From Nanobdellota archaeon (GTDB taxonomy: Archaea; Nanobdellota; Nanobdellia; Woesearchaeales; GW2011-AR9), in assembly GCA_030695605.1 (NCBI GenBank), contig JAUYQE010000133.1, positions 1 through 19,235 of the forward strand: a stretch of 19,235 nt of DNA, read 5' to 3'. The first letter of the stretch is position 1. The number at the start of each line of letters is the position of its first letter. This document shows positions 5,845 to 12,997 of the stretch, piece by piece. The translations under genes and the position numbers were made by a program. The notes under the pieces are model-generated. The model had not been told where the DNA came from and did not search any database. It worked only from the letters and a program-made list of their open reading frames with translations.

Positions 5845-5926
5845 AGGGCCGCCTGCTCTTCCTCAACAATAATTATAACGGCCTCAACGGCAACAATAAT
5901 TTAGACAACAATGGCCGTTTTGTCGG
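5845..5926 (+). repeat. DGR template repeat (TR)
   Basis: 82 bp matching both variable repeats but outside any credible gene. Read in the VR frame it gives a run of Asn codons ('FLNNNYNGLNGNNNLDNN'), the classic appearance of a DGR template, in which AAC/AAT triplets allow many substitutions without stop codons. It contains 24 adenines, 23 of them in the core 5865-5912. After the shared GTCGG at 5922-5926 it diverges completely from the VR loci and lacks their hairpin block. Its orientation is the same as that of the variable genes. No reverse transcriptase gene is adjacent. Confidence 0.92.
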
Positions 5927-5955
5927 AATAGGCAAGCTCTGGCTGGGACATATTC

Positions 5956-5981
5956 TTCTTTTCTTTTTTGTCAGAAAAGAA
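5956..5981 (+). other. Hairpin downstream of the template repeat
   Basis: TTCTTTTC (5956-5963) and GAAAAGAA (5974-5981) can pair with a 10-nt loop containing a run of T. It lies 30 bp after the template repeat and could delimit the 3' end of a template RNA. The evidence is the base pairing alone. Confidence 0.3.
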
Positions 5982-6064
5982 ACGAGGAAGCCGACGGCAA
6001 ACCCAGTGGTGCCATACCAGATGCTCCATAAGCCTACGCCTGAGCAATAAGCGCAAATGCTCTT

Positions 6065-6070
6065 AAAAAA
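6065..6070 (-). terminator. Possible oligo-T terminator after fibrillarin
   Basis: Six A residues on the plus strand give a T6 tract on the minus strand about 30 bp after the fibrillarin stop. Short oligo-T tracts terminate transcription in many archaea, but one tract of this length is weak evidence. Confidence 0.25.
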
Positions 6071-6098
6071 GCAATAGCAAATAGGTTCCACTTTTTCA

Positions 6099-6914
6099 TC
6101 ACTTCTTCACCACAATCATGCAATGGTCTCTCTGCTCCGGCTCAAGAATGCGGAAATCAATGACCGTAAACACTTTCTCCAGCTGCCTGCGCACGTCTTC
6201 AAAGAGGACTTTCGGCCTTTTGGTCACATCAATGCTGCGGGCTTTTACCGCCAATAATCCATAACCATCTTTCTTGAGGAAGAGCTGGCAGTTCTTGATG
6301 AAGATCTCCGCCTGATTGCGCTGCGCAATGTCCTGGTACACGACGTCGGCTAAGCATACTCTGCTGATGTATTCTTCAGGGTGATTGGCATCTGCCAGCA
6401 TCGGTGCCATATTTTTCCGCTCTTCCGCCAGGAACACAAAATCGCGCATCACCCGCGGCGCAGGATCGATGCCAAAGAGCAATCCGTCAGGGCCAATCAT
6501 ATCAGAAACAAAAGAGGCAGTATAGCCATGAGAGACGCCGAGATAGAGCACGATATTGCCTGTGCGGATACCCACATTCGTACAGCCTTTGTGCACGAGT
6601 GCGGAGAGCTTGCTGCGCCGGGGGTCCATCTGTCGATATTCTTCTCCTTTATCCCGGACGAGCTGTTCCGCGAAAGGCGCTTTTCCGGGGAGGAGATTCT
6701 TAGTGAACAGGTGCCGGCCTTTCTGATACAGTTCAAAAACATGATGCGGCTGCATGCTCCATTCTTTCTGTTGTTCGGGAAGGCGGCTCTGTTCCGTACG
6801 ACCGAAATTTCCGCCTTCTTTTTTCTGCTCGTCTTTGTTGGGCCTGCGAGCCTGCCCTCTTCCGTTTGTTCTCCGTTCTCCTCGTCGCGCTCCGATTCTC
6901 GCGTTCGGGCTCAT
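6099..6914 (-). CDS. flpA: Fibrillarin, rRNA/tRNA 2'-O-methyltransferase
   Basis: A 271-residue fibrillarin. In box C/D particles it transfers methyl from S-adenosylmethionine to ribose 2'-OH of rRNA, guided by sRNA. Signature regions are 'LFTKNLLPGKAPFAEQLV' (69-86), 'EEYRQMDPRRSKLSALVHKG' (91-110), the SAM-binding loop 'VLYLGVSHGYTASFVSDMIG' (122-141), 'GIDPAP' (148-153), 'MLADANHPEEY' (172-182), 'ADVVYQDIAQ' (189-198) and 'LLAVKARSID' (220-229). Archaeal homologues are usually about 230 residues. The excess is an N-terminal basic, Arg/Gly-rich stretch (about 1-50), which recalls the eukaryotic GAR region. The ATG at 6914 overlaps the nop5 stop by 4 nt (ATGA), which supports this long start. 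An internal ATG at residue 54 is the alternative. It is co-transcribed and translationally coupled with nop5. Confidence 0.93.
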   Translation of the reverse strand: MSPNARIGARRGERRTNGRGQARRPNKDEQKKEGGNFGRTEQSRLPEQQKEWSMQPHHVFELYQKGRHLFTKNLLPGKAPFAEQLVRDKGEEYRQMDPRRSKLSALVHKGCTNVGIRTGNIVLYLGVSHGYTASFVSDMIGPDGLLFGIDPAPRVMRDFVFLAEERKNMAPMLADANHPEEYISRVCLADVVYQDIAQRNQAEIFIKNCQLFLKKDGYGLLAVKARSIDVTKRPKVLFEDVRRQLEKVFTVIDFRILEPEQRDHCMIVVKK

Positions 6915-7867
6915 GGTTTCGGCACCCTCTTTTTCTTTTGTTTTTGGAGAGTATTGGCAGCGAGTTTCTTTTCTAATTCCTGCAGATATTCCTTCCCATG
7001 CAAGCCCCCTTTAAAAAAATCCAGCCGGGCACAGAGTGATAGTTTGTCCGCAAGCATGCGGGCTACTTTTCCCCGTTCACTCGGCCGGGCTTTCTGCACC
7101 AGGGGATGCTGGTACAGCAAGCCGTACTTGGGGCTGCGGCTTCCCGTCGTCATGTGGCGAAATAACGCCTTCTCTGCGCCGAGGAGTTGGATGGTTGACG
7201 CAGGCAGCAACGCTAATCGCTTCAGCCCTTTGGCATGATCAAGCAGTTGGGCGCCGATCTTTGCTCCAGCTACAGCGAGCAGATTGGGGCAGTGTTTTTT
7301 CATGACCGATTCCAAGTACGCTTCCTGCTGCTCTTGCAGGGCCGAGAGGCCTTGTATCTTCCTTGCGAGTTCCTGCATTTCAGCCACGTCCGTTTCCGCC
7401 AGGTCTGCGCCAAAGCTGTCCGCAGATTTCTGCCTCTCCAGAACCGCAGCTACGAACTGTGCATGGCTTTCAATGCCTCGAACCACTTCCGGGGCATAGA
7501 GGTCATACCATTCCCGCAGCCGCTTCGCCAGCATATTGCAGATCTTGTCTAAGTCTTTCAGGGTGCTAATCGTTTGAAAAATGAAATCGTCGTCGGATAC
7601 GGCGGCCTTAAGCGCTGCTTTTGTTAGCTCGATATTCCTTTCGTGGAACAGAGAAAAATAGCGCTGGTCAGCAAAGAGTGCCAGAATAGTGGGAAAGTTT
7701 TCCTCAGGAAAAGGAAGGGCTTTAGGGTGCTTGGCACGGAAAGCTTTCTCCACATCCTCCCGCTGGCTGTACGCGGCATAATCTGCAAAGAGTTTTTGTT
7801 CAATGATCCCTTTATTGTCATCGATGACAAAGCAGCCGAGGATGTTGGTAAAGATAGTTTTGGTCAT
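6911..7867 (-). CDS. nop5: Nop5 (Nop56/58-like) box C/D RNP core protein
   Basis: A 318-residue protein that bridges L7Ae-bound box C/D sRNA and fibrillarin. The Nop domain is clear in the C-terminal half: 'CPNLLAVAGAKIGAQLLDHA', 'LPASTIQLLGAEKALFRHMT', 'SPKYGLLYQHPLVQ' and 'RGKVARMLADKLSLCARLDF'. Before it lies a helical coiled-coil region ('YAPEVVRGIESHAQFVAAVL' onward). The N-terminal fibrillarin-binding domain begins with 'ILGCFVIDDNKG'. A lysine-rich tail closes the protein. It is the first gene of a two-gene operon whose stop overlaps the fibrillarin start. The ATG at 7867 follows a TATA box by about 27 bp, so the mRNA is probably leaderless or nearly so. The leader is purine-rich without a clear Shine-Dalgarno site. 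Confidence 0.93.
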   Translation of the reverse strand: MTKTIFTNILGCFVIDDNKGIIEQKLFADYAAYSQREDVEKAFRAKHPKALPFPEENFPTILALFADQRYFSLFHERNIELTKAALKAAVSDDDFIFQTISTLKDLDKICNMLAKRLREWYDLYAPEVVRGIESHAQFVAAVLERQKSADSFGADLAETDVAEMQELARKIQGLSALQEQQEAYLESVMKKHCPNLLAVAGAKIGAQLLDHAKGLKRLALLPASTIQLLGAEKALFRHMTTGSRSPKYGLLYQHPLVQKARPSERGKVARMLADKLSLCARLDFFKGGLHGKEYLQELEKKLAANTLQKQKKKRVPKP

Positions 7868-7893
7868 TTTTTCTTTCTTTTTCTACCGACAAG

Positions 7894-7901
7894 TTTATAA
7901 A
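7894..7901 (-). promoter_or_regulatory. TATA box for the nop5-fibrillarin operon
   Basis: TTTATAAA, palindromic and so readable on both strands, lies 26-34 bp upstream of the nop5 ATG. At the usual TATA-to-start distance of about 25 bp, transcription would begin close to the ATG. Confidence 0.55.
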
Positions 7902-8152
7902 TGATTTGCCTTCCTAAGAAGAATCTCGGTTACAGGAACTCCAGAACCTGAGCTACACTGGTGGGCAGGGATGCACACAAAATAGCTGAGGGGAAGTGCC
8001 TGAGAAGGGAACCATCATAGATTCGTTCTTTGTTGGGACCCGGTAAAGGCGATTAGAAAAGCACGATACGTGCGGAGTTTCCTGGTGATTGGTTTCAATA
8101 CTTGCTAAAAAGCAAGAGCGGAAAAGCGCTCGAGCTTCCTGAGTATTAATCT
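7902..8152. other. Divergent intergenic region with several hairpins
   Basis: A 251-bp gap between divergent operons with no ORF I can support. Several stems can be drawn on the plus strand: 7925-7952 (7 bp with one bulge), GCACG-ATA-CGTGC (8061-8073), CTTGCT-AAAA-AGCAAG (8101-8116) and GAGCG-GAAAAG-CGCTC (8116-8131). This is more structure than expected by chance in a promoter region, so a long structured uL3 leader or a small RNA gene is possible. I found no conserved core of tRNA, RNase P RNA or SRP RNA. No convincing TATA box for uL3 was seen. Confidence 0.35.
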
Positions 8153-9112
8153 ATGGGAAGAAAACATCATCCCCGTCGGGGAAGTTTGCAATTTTGGCCT
8201 CGAAAACGGGCGCGGCATAATCCGGCCCGCATTCGTTCCTGGGCTAGCTCGTCTGCCGTTAAACCGTTGGGGTTTATTGGCTATAAAGCGGGCATGGCGC
8301 ACACTATCGTGCGTGATAATGGCCCTCGCTCCCTGACAAAAGGTGAGTCCATCTCTCTGGCGACTACCATTATTGAATGCCCGCCCCTTTTCGTGATGGG
8401 TTTAGCTTTCTATACATTATCTCCATTTGGCTGGCGAAAATCCGCTACCGTCCTGGCAGAAAAATTACCGCCGCATCTTTCTCGCAAGATTCCTCTTCCG
8501 AAGAAAAAAAGCAAATCCGTCGACGAGGTGAAAGAGTTTGGCGATGTTCGTTTGCTCGTTTCTTCAACTCCTCCCGAAGCGACGGGTGCCAAAAAGCCCA
8601 AACTGCTGGAGATGGCTTTAGGTGGTTCGCTGGAGCAGAAAAGTGCTGCTGCCAAAGCGCTGCTGGGCAAAGAGCTCTCTATCGGCGATGTGTTCGGTGA
8701 AGGCAATTTTGTCGATGCGCATGGCATCACCAAAGGCAAAGGCTTCCAGGGAACAGTCAAGCGCTATGGCATTCCCGTTCGGCAGCATAAAGCTGAGAAA
8801 ACCAAACGAGGCATTGGCACTCTTGGCCCCTGGCATCCCAACCGGGTACGATTTAGTGTCGCCCAATCAGGAAAAATGGGTTACCACCTGCGGACCGAGT
8901 ATAACAAGCGGATTTTAAAAGTCGGAAAAGACAGCAAAGAGGTCAATCCCAAATGCGGGTTCTTACAATATGGCCTGGTTCGGCATCCCTACCTCCTCCT
9001 CAAAGGCTCGATCGTCGGATCTCGAAACCGGGCCGTGGTATTAACTCCAGCACGCCGGCCGGATACGCGATCGCCGAAAGAAGCGCCGGAGATAATTACT
9101 CTGGTGAACTAA
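8153..9112 (+). CDS. rpl3: Large-subunit ribosomal protein uL3
   Basis: A 319-residue archaeal/eukaryotic-type uL3, which reaches with its central loop toward the peptidyl transferase centre. Recognisable are the N-terminal 'MGRKHHPRRGSLQFWPRKRA', 'LGFIGYKAGMAH' (62-73 approximately), 'KGKGFQGTVKRYGIP', 'GTLGPWHPNRVRFSVAQSGK', 'EYNKRILKVG' and the closing 'GSIVGSRNRAVVLTPARR'. The length fits archaeal members (about 330). It is the first gene of the ribosomal operon here. The ATG at 8153 starts the conserved N-terminus directly and has no clear Shine-Dalgarno site. The next gene follows after a 68-nt A-rich spacer. Confidence 0.96.
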   Translation: MGRKHHPRRGSLQFWPRKRARHNPARIRSWASSSAVKPLGFIGYKAGMAHTIVRDNGPRSLTKGESISLATTIIECPPLFVMGLAFYTLSPFGWRKSATVLAEKLPPHLSRKIPLPKKKSKSVDEVKEFGDVRLLVSSTPPEATGAKKPKLLEMALGGSLEQKSAAAKALLGKELSIGDVFGEGNFVDAHGITKGKGFQGTVKRYGIPVRQHKAEKTKRGIGTLGPWHPNRVRFSVAQSGKMGYHLRTEYNKRILKVGKDSKEVNPKCGFLQYGLVRHPYLLLKGSIVGSRNRAVVLTPARRPDTRSPKEAPEIITLVN

Positions 9113-9180
9113 GAAAGGACTAAAAGAAAAATAACAAACAAATAATTTACCTCATCAACAACACCAAGAAAAACAAGAAA

Positions 9181-9996
9181 ATGGCTACAAAAATCCCCGT
9201 TTTTTCGATGGAAAAGAAAAAGCTGAGTGAACGAGCGATGCCGCCGCAATTTAGCGAAGCCTATCGGCCGGACTTGATTCGCCGGGCGGTGGTAGCGTTG
9301 CAGAGTGCTGCCCGCCAACGGTATGGCACTTTTCCTGAAGCCGGCCAGCGGCATTCGGCTGAAACCAGCAAGCGGCGCCATGATTATCGAGGAACGTATG
9401 GCCAGGGCATCAGCAGGGTCAAGCGCAAGATCCTTTCTCGGAGAGGAAGCCGCATGGGCTGGGTGGGAGCTTTAACGCCGCAGACCAGGGGCGGGCGAAG
9501 GGCGCATCCCCCCCGAGCTGAAAAGAATTTTGAAAAAAAGCTGAACAAAAAAGAAAACCGCAAAGCCATTCGTTCGGCAATGGCAGCGACGCTCAATCAC
9601 GCTATGGTTGCTCATCGAGGGCATCATATTCCTGCTGAATACCCTTTCATTTTGGACAAATCTCTCGAACAGCTGAAGACCACCAAAGAAGTGCATGCAG
9701 CCCTTTCCACTTTGGGCTTTGGCGAGGAATTGCAGCGCTCCCTCTTGAAGAAAATCCGCGCGGGCATCGGCAAGCTGCGCGGGCGGCGCTATAAGAAGAA
9801 GAAAGGGCTCCTGCTGGTCGTTGGAGATGAAGCTTCTTCAGTATGCAAAGCCGCGCGCAATATTCCGGGCATTGATGTCGTTCCCGTTCGCGCGGTCAAT
9901 GCCGAACTGTTAGCACCCGGCACGATGCCGGGCAGAGTGACGCTCTGGACCGAGCAGGCTTTGGAAGTGCTGGAGAAAGAAAAACTGTTTATATAA
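9181..9996 (+). CDS. rpl4: Large-subunit ribosomal protein uL4
   Basis: A 271-residue archaeal-type uL4, whose loop lines the peptide exit tunnel. Seen are 'FSEAYRPDLIRRAVVALQSA' near the N-terminus, the Arg/Gly-rich tunnel loop ('RYGTFPEAGQRHSAETSKRR' and 'TPQTRGGRRAHPPRAEKNF'), 'KENRKAIRSAMAAT' and the C-terminal 'LLLVVGDEASSVCKAARNIP' and 'VNAELLAPGTMPGRVTLWTE'. The ATG at 9181 follows a 68-nt spacer rich in A and AAC/AAG and poor in T and G, with no Shine-Dalgarno site close to the start. The stop is 6 nt before uL23. Confidence 0.95.
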   Translation: MATKIPVFSMEKKKLSERAMPPQFSEAYRPDLIRRAVVALQSAARQRYGTFPEAGQRHSAETSKRRHDYRGTYGQGISRVKRKILSRRGSRMGWVGALTPQTRGGRRAHPPRAEKNFEKKLNKKENRKAIRSAMAATLNHAMVAHRGHHIPAEYPFILDKSLEQLKTTKEVHAALSTLGFGEELQRSLLKKIRAGIGKLRGRRYKKKKGLLLVVGDEASSVCKAARNIPGIDVVPVRAVNAELLAPGTMPGRVTLWTEQALEVLEKEKLFI

Positions 9997-10002
9997 TTAC
10001 AC

Positions 10003-10359
10003 ATGGCACAGAAGACCAAAACGATGGAAAAGCACGGGGAAAAAACGCTGCCTACGCCAGCCGCGTCAAAAAATAAAGCCGGAAAAAGCGCCGAAGTTTT
10101 CGATCCCTATCAGATACTTCAAAGACCGTTATCGACGGAAAAAAGCCTGCGGCAGATGGAGTTTGAGAACAAGCTGAGCTTTGTCATCGATCCCCGGGCC
10201 ACCAAACCGGAAGTCAAGCGGGCGGTGGAAGAGCTCTTTTCCGTAAAAGTCTTGGGAGTCAATGTACAAAATGCGTTCAAAGGGGAGAAGCGCGCCCTTG
10301 TCAAGCTTAGTGCGGCATCGTCAGCGTCGGACATCGGTGCTGATCTGGGTCTCATCTGA
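10003..10359 (+). CDS. rpl23: Large-subunit ribosomal protein uL23
   Basis: A 118-residue uL23, a rim protein of the tunnel exit that docks SRP and chaperones. The core starts at 'DPYQILQRPLSTEKSLRQME' (34-53) and continues with 'NKLSFVIDPRATKPEVKRAV', 'LFSVKVLGVNVQNAFKGEKR' and a short tail. Archaeal uL23 is commonly about 85 residues. The extra 33 N-terminal residues are Lys/Ala/Pro-rich and probably disordered. It follows uL4 by 6 nt, and uL2 begins 55 nt later. Confidence 0.93.
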   Translation: MAQKTKTMEKHGEKTLPTPAASKNKAGKSAEVFDPYQILQRPLSTEKSLRQMEFENKLSFVIDPRATKPEVKRAVEELFSVKVLGVNVQNAFKGEKRALVKLSAASSASDIGADLGLI

Positions 10360-10414
10360 TCATCGTTCATGAATAACCAGTAAACAACAAGAATCAACAA
10401 ACAACCAAACGACC

Positions 10415-11119
10415 ATGGGTAAAAACTTAATCCAACAGCGGCGGGGAAAAGGCAGCCCTACGTATCGGGCCCCGAGCCATCATTTCCAAGGCCGGGTGAA
10501 ATTCCCGACCATGCCGACGAATGGCGTGGTGGTGGACCTGGTGCATTGCGCCGCCCATACTGCTCCGCTGATGGAAGTAAAATATCTGACCGGAGAGCGG
10601 GATTTGGCGTTTGCTCCCGAAGGCATCAAAATCGGCGACGAAATCTCCGTCAGTGACGAAGGAGAGCTGAAACCAGGCAATGTCTTGCCGTTAGCAAAAA
10701 TTCCCGAAGGAACAGTCATCCATAATATCGAATTGCGCCCCGGCGACGGCGGAAAATTAGTCCGTTCTTCCGGCACGTTTGCAAAAGTAGTCGCAAAAAC
10801 GGAGCGCGGTGTTCACATTAAATTGCCGTCGAAGAAAGAAAAGATATTCCTTCCCGAGTGCCGGGCGGCCATCGGCGTGTTAGCCGGTTCGGGCCGGGTC
10901 GAGAAGCCCTTCCTGAAAGCGGGAACGCGCATGAAGAAAATGCGGGCAAGGAACAAATTATATCCGAGAGTGTGCGGTATTTCCATGAATGCCGTTGACC
11001 ATCCTTTCGGTGGAAAGAACTCCCACATCAAAGGGCGGCCCACGCAGTCTCCGCGCAGTGCTCCACCGGGAAGAAAAGTCGGAAAGATCGCCCCGCGGCG
11101 GACGGGACGGAGAAGGTAA
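10415..11119 (+). CDS. rpl2: Large-subunit ribosomal protein uL2
   Basis: A 234-residue uL2, essential for subunit association and peptidyl transfer. Key blocks are 'GKNLIQQRRGKGSPTYRAPS' at the N-terminus, 'DLVHCAAHTAPL', 'IPEGTVIHNIELRPGDGGKL', 'RAAIGVLAGSGR' and the C-terminal 'VCGISMNAVDHPFGGKNSHI' with 'SAPPGRKVGKIAPRRTGRRR'. The 'NAVDHPFGG' form is the archaeal variant of the bacterial VDHPHGG loop. The ATG at 10415 sits in ACCATGG after a leader of AAC-type triplets that contains almost no G. Confidence 0.96.
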   Translation: MGKNLIQQRRGKGSPTYRAPSHHFQGRVKFPTMPTNGVVVDLVHCAAHTAPLMEVKYLTGERDLAFAPEGIKIGDEISVSDEGELKPGNVLPLAKIPEGTVIHNIELRPGDGGKLVRSSGTFAKVVAKTERGVHIKLPSKKEKIFLPECRAAIGVLAGSGRVEKPFLKAGTRMKKMRARNKLYPRVCGISMNAVDHPFGGKNSHIKGRPTQSPRSAPPGRKVGKIAPRRTGRRR

Positions 11120-11166
11120 ACAAAAAATAGGTAAAGATAAAAAAGAAAACAAAAAATAATTCAAAA

Positions 11167-11547
11167 ATGGCAAAACAACTCACCTGGCGGGGAAAGACGG
11201 AAGAAGAGCTCCCGAAGCTTGATATGAAGAAATTTATGGAGCTGGCGCCGGCGCGGCAGCGGCGGACGCTGAAGCGGGGCTTTACCGAAGCGCAGAAAAA
11301 GCTGCTGAAGCGCGTAGAGCGCGGCGACAAGAACATCAAAACGCACTGTCGGGATATGGTCATCATTCCGTCCATGCTGGGCATGCTGCTGCGCGTCTAT
11401 AATGGAAAAGATTTTTTTCCGATTACCATCACCCCAGAAATGCTCGGCCATTATTTGGGAGAATTTTCCCATAGCCGGAGGGTCGTGACGCACGGTACGG
11501 CAGGCGTCGGAGCAACACGCTCCAGCAAAGCCATCTCTGCGAGGTAA
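11167..11547 (+). CDS. rps19: Small-subunit ribosomal protein uS19
   Basis: A 126-residue uS19, part of the 30S head near the A site and inter-subunit bridges. It shows the archaeal N-terminal helix 'LTWRGKTEEELPKLDMKKFM', 'LAPARQRRTLKRGFTEAQKK', 'KTHCRDMVIIPSMLGMLLRV', 'YNGKDFFPITITPEMLGHYL' and the C-terminal 'GEFSHSRRVVTHGTAGVGAT'. It lies 47 nt after uL2, behind an A-rich leader, and 29 nt before uL22. Confidence 0.95.
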   Translation: MAKQLTWRGKTEEELPKLDMKKFMELAPARQRRTLKRGFTEAQKKLLKRVERGDKNIKTHCRDMVIIPSMLGMLLRVYNGKDFFPITITPEMLGHYLGEFSHSRRVVTHGTAGVGATRSSKAISAR

Positions 11548-11576
11548 ATAGTCAAAATAGTCAAAACTAAAAAAAA

Positions 11577-12137
11577 ATGGCAAAAGCAACCACTGCACAA
11601 CCAGGAACAGCAACAGCAGGTGTGGCAGTTCCCACCACGACAGCAGGAGCTAGAGCTGCTCATGCTCGGGCCTTAAGCGTTTCCATCTCGACCAAGCAGA
11701 GTGTGGAGATCAGCCATGCGCTGCGCTATCGAAATACGGCTTTTGCCAAGCGCTATCTGGAAGAAGTTGCTGCTTTGCGGCGGGCGGTGCCGTTTCGCCG
11801 CTATAACAAAGATATGGGCCATAAGCCGGGCATGGCTGCGGGCCGATATCCGCAGAAAGCAGCTCAGGTATTCCTGCAGCTGGTTCGTTCCGTCGAAGCG
11901 AATGCACAGGTTTTGGGCCTTGATACCAGCAATCTGAAAATCACCAAGCTGCTGGCAAATAAAGCGAGCATTCCCGTTACCGGAGGCAGGCGCCACCGGG
12001 GAACCAAGCGAACGCATCTGGAGATAGAAGTGCAGGTGCGGAAAGCCAAGGGAACAAAGCAGCAGCGGAGGAGCAGAAAAGAAAAACCCAACGCTCCTCA
12101 GGCCGCCCAGAAAAACGTCAAGGAGAGCACAGCATGA
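11577..12137 (+). CDS. rpl22: Large-subunit ribosomal protein uL22
   Basis: A 186-residue uL22, whose beta hairpin reaches into the exit tunnel. Core motifs are 'SVEISHALRYRNTAFAKRYL', 'AVPFRRYNKDMGHKPGMAAG', 'RYPQKAAQVFLQLVRSVEAN' and the hairpin/C-terminal 'GRRHRGTKRTHLEIEVQVRK'. The first 35 residues are an Ala/Thr-rich extension not usual in the family, and the tail is Lys/Arg-rich. It starts behind an A8 tract, and its stop overlaps the uS3 start by 4 nt (ATGA), indicating translational coupling. Confidence 0.94.
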   Translation: MAKATTAQPGTATAGVAVPTTTAGARAAHARALSVSISTKQSVEISHALRYRNTAFAKRYLEEVAALRRAVPFRRYNKDMGHKPGMAAGRYPQKAAQVFLQLVRSVEANAQVLGLDTSNLKITKLLANKASIPVTGGRRHRGTKRTHLEIEVQVRKAKGTKQQRRSRKEKPNAPQAAQKNVKESTA

Positions 12138-12997
12138 TTGAACGCGAATTCGTAGCACAGCGGACGAAAGAGTATCAGATCAAGAAATTCATAGAAGAAA
12201 AGCTCCAAGGGGTGGGCATTTCCCAGATCCGGCTGAAGAAGATCCCCATGGGGGAGAAGATTATCTTAGAGACCAGCAGGCCCAGCTTAATCGTCGGCAA
12301 GCGTGGGGTAAACATCAAAGAGATGACCAAGACGCTGAAGCACAAATTCCAGCTGGAAAACCCCCAGATAGAGATAACGGAAGTCAAAGACGTTTTCCTC
12401 GACCCGCAGATTGTCGCTGATCGCATCGCGGGCGCTTTGGAACGGTACGGTCTATCGCGCTTCAAAGGCGTCGGGCACAAAATGATGGAGCAGGTCATGA
12501 ACTCCGGCGCCAAAGGCGTCGAAGTGGTCATTGCGGGCAAAGTTCCCAGTGCCCGTGCGAGAAGCTGGCGCTTTTATAAAGGCTACCTCAAGAAATGTGG
12601 TGACATCGCTATCGTCGGCGTCCGCAAAGCGCAGGCCACCGCCCTCTTGAAGACGGGCATTGTCGGCATAAAAGTCGCTATCATGCCGCCGAACCTGAAA
12701 CTGCCGGATCACATTGAAGTATTGCAGGAAGCCACGCAGGTCATCAAAGATCTGGCAGTAGAGAAAGAGAAGAAAGCGGCGGATGAGAAAGCTGCAGCGG
12801 AAAAGCCGAAAAGGAAACGGCCTGCGAAGAAGAAAAAAGAAGAGTCGCAGAAAGAAGGAGCAGAAGAGAAAGCCGAAATAAAAGAAGAAGCGACAGTTAC
12901 TGAAGCTGTCCCGAATATGGAAGAGCCTGCTGCAGAAGAAGCAGTTCCTGCTGCCAGTGAAACAGAACCAGAAGCTCCAACGGAGAAAGCATCATGA
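12134..12997 (+). CDS. rps3: Small-subunit ribosomal protein uS3
   Basis: A 287-residue uS3, part of the mRNA entry channel. The type II KH domain shows the G-x-x-G loop in 'SLIVGKRGVNIKEM' (about 51-64). The C-terminal domain shows 'ARARSWRFYKGYLKKCGDIA' and 'GIVGIKVAIMPP'. After about residue 205 comes an approximately 80-residue low-complexity tail, first Lys-rich and then Glu/Ala/Pro-rich, probably disordered. Its ATG overlaps the uL22 stop, and its own stop overlaps the next gene by 4 nt. Confidence 0.95.
   Translation: MIEREFVAQRTKEYQIKKFIEEKLQGVGISQIRLKKIPMGEKIILETSRPSLIVGKRGVNIKEMTKTLKHKFQLENPQIEITEVKDVFLDPQIVADRIAGALERYGLSRFKGVGHKMMEQVMNSGAKGVEVVIAGKVPSARARSWRFYKGYLKKCGDIAIVGVRKAQATALLKTGIVGIKVAIMPPNLKLPDHIEVLQEATQVIKDLAVEKEKKAADEKAAAEKPKRKRPAKKKKEESQKEGAEEKAEIKEEATVTEAVPNMEEPAAEEAVPAASETEPEAPTEKAS

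Noticed and set aside
5620..5904. 94-codon plus-strand frame and the antisense frame 5598-5780 as genes
   Set aside because: Their codons are mostly arms of the consecutive hairpins. There is no credible start signal or family resemblance.
5832..6050. Open frame across the template repeat (72 codons) as a third variable gene
   Set aside because: It has no homology to the two target proteins outside the 82-bp repeat. Downstream it reads into unrelated sequence and lacks the APEAHR ending and hairpin block, so it is better explained as a non-coding template.
6381..7238. 285-codon plus-strand frame across flpA and nop5
   Set aside because: Both minus-strand genes are unmistakable. The plus-strand frame has low-complexity Ser/Phe/Cys-rich composition typical of an antisense shadow.
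7902..8152. RNase P RNA, SRP RNA or tRNA in the divergent gap
   Set aside because: GAGGGGAAGTGCC is faintly like a conserved RNase P segment, but the other universal segments are missing. No SRP GGAA-loop core or tRNA cloverleaf could be drawn.
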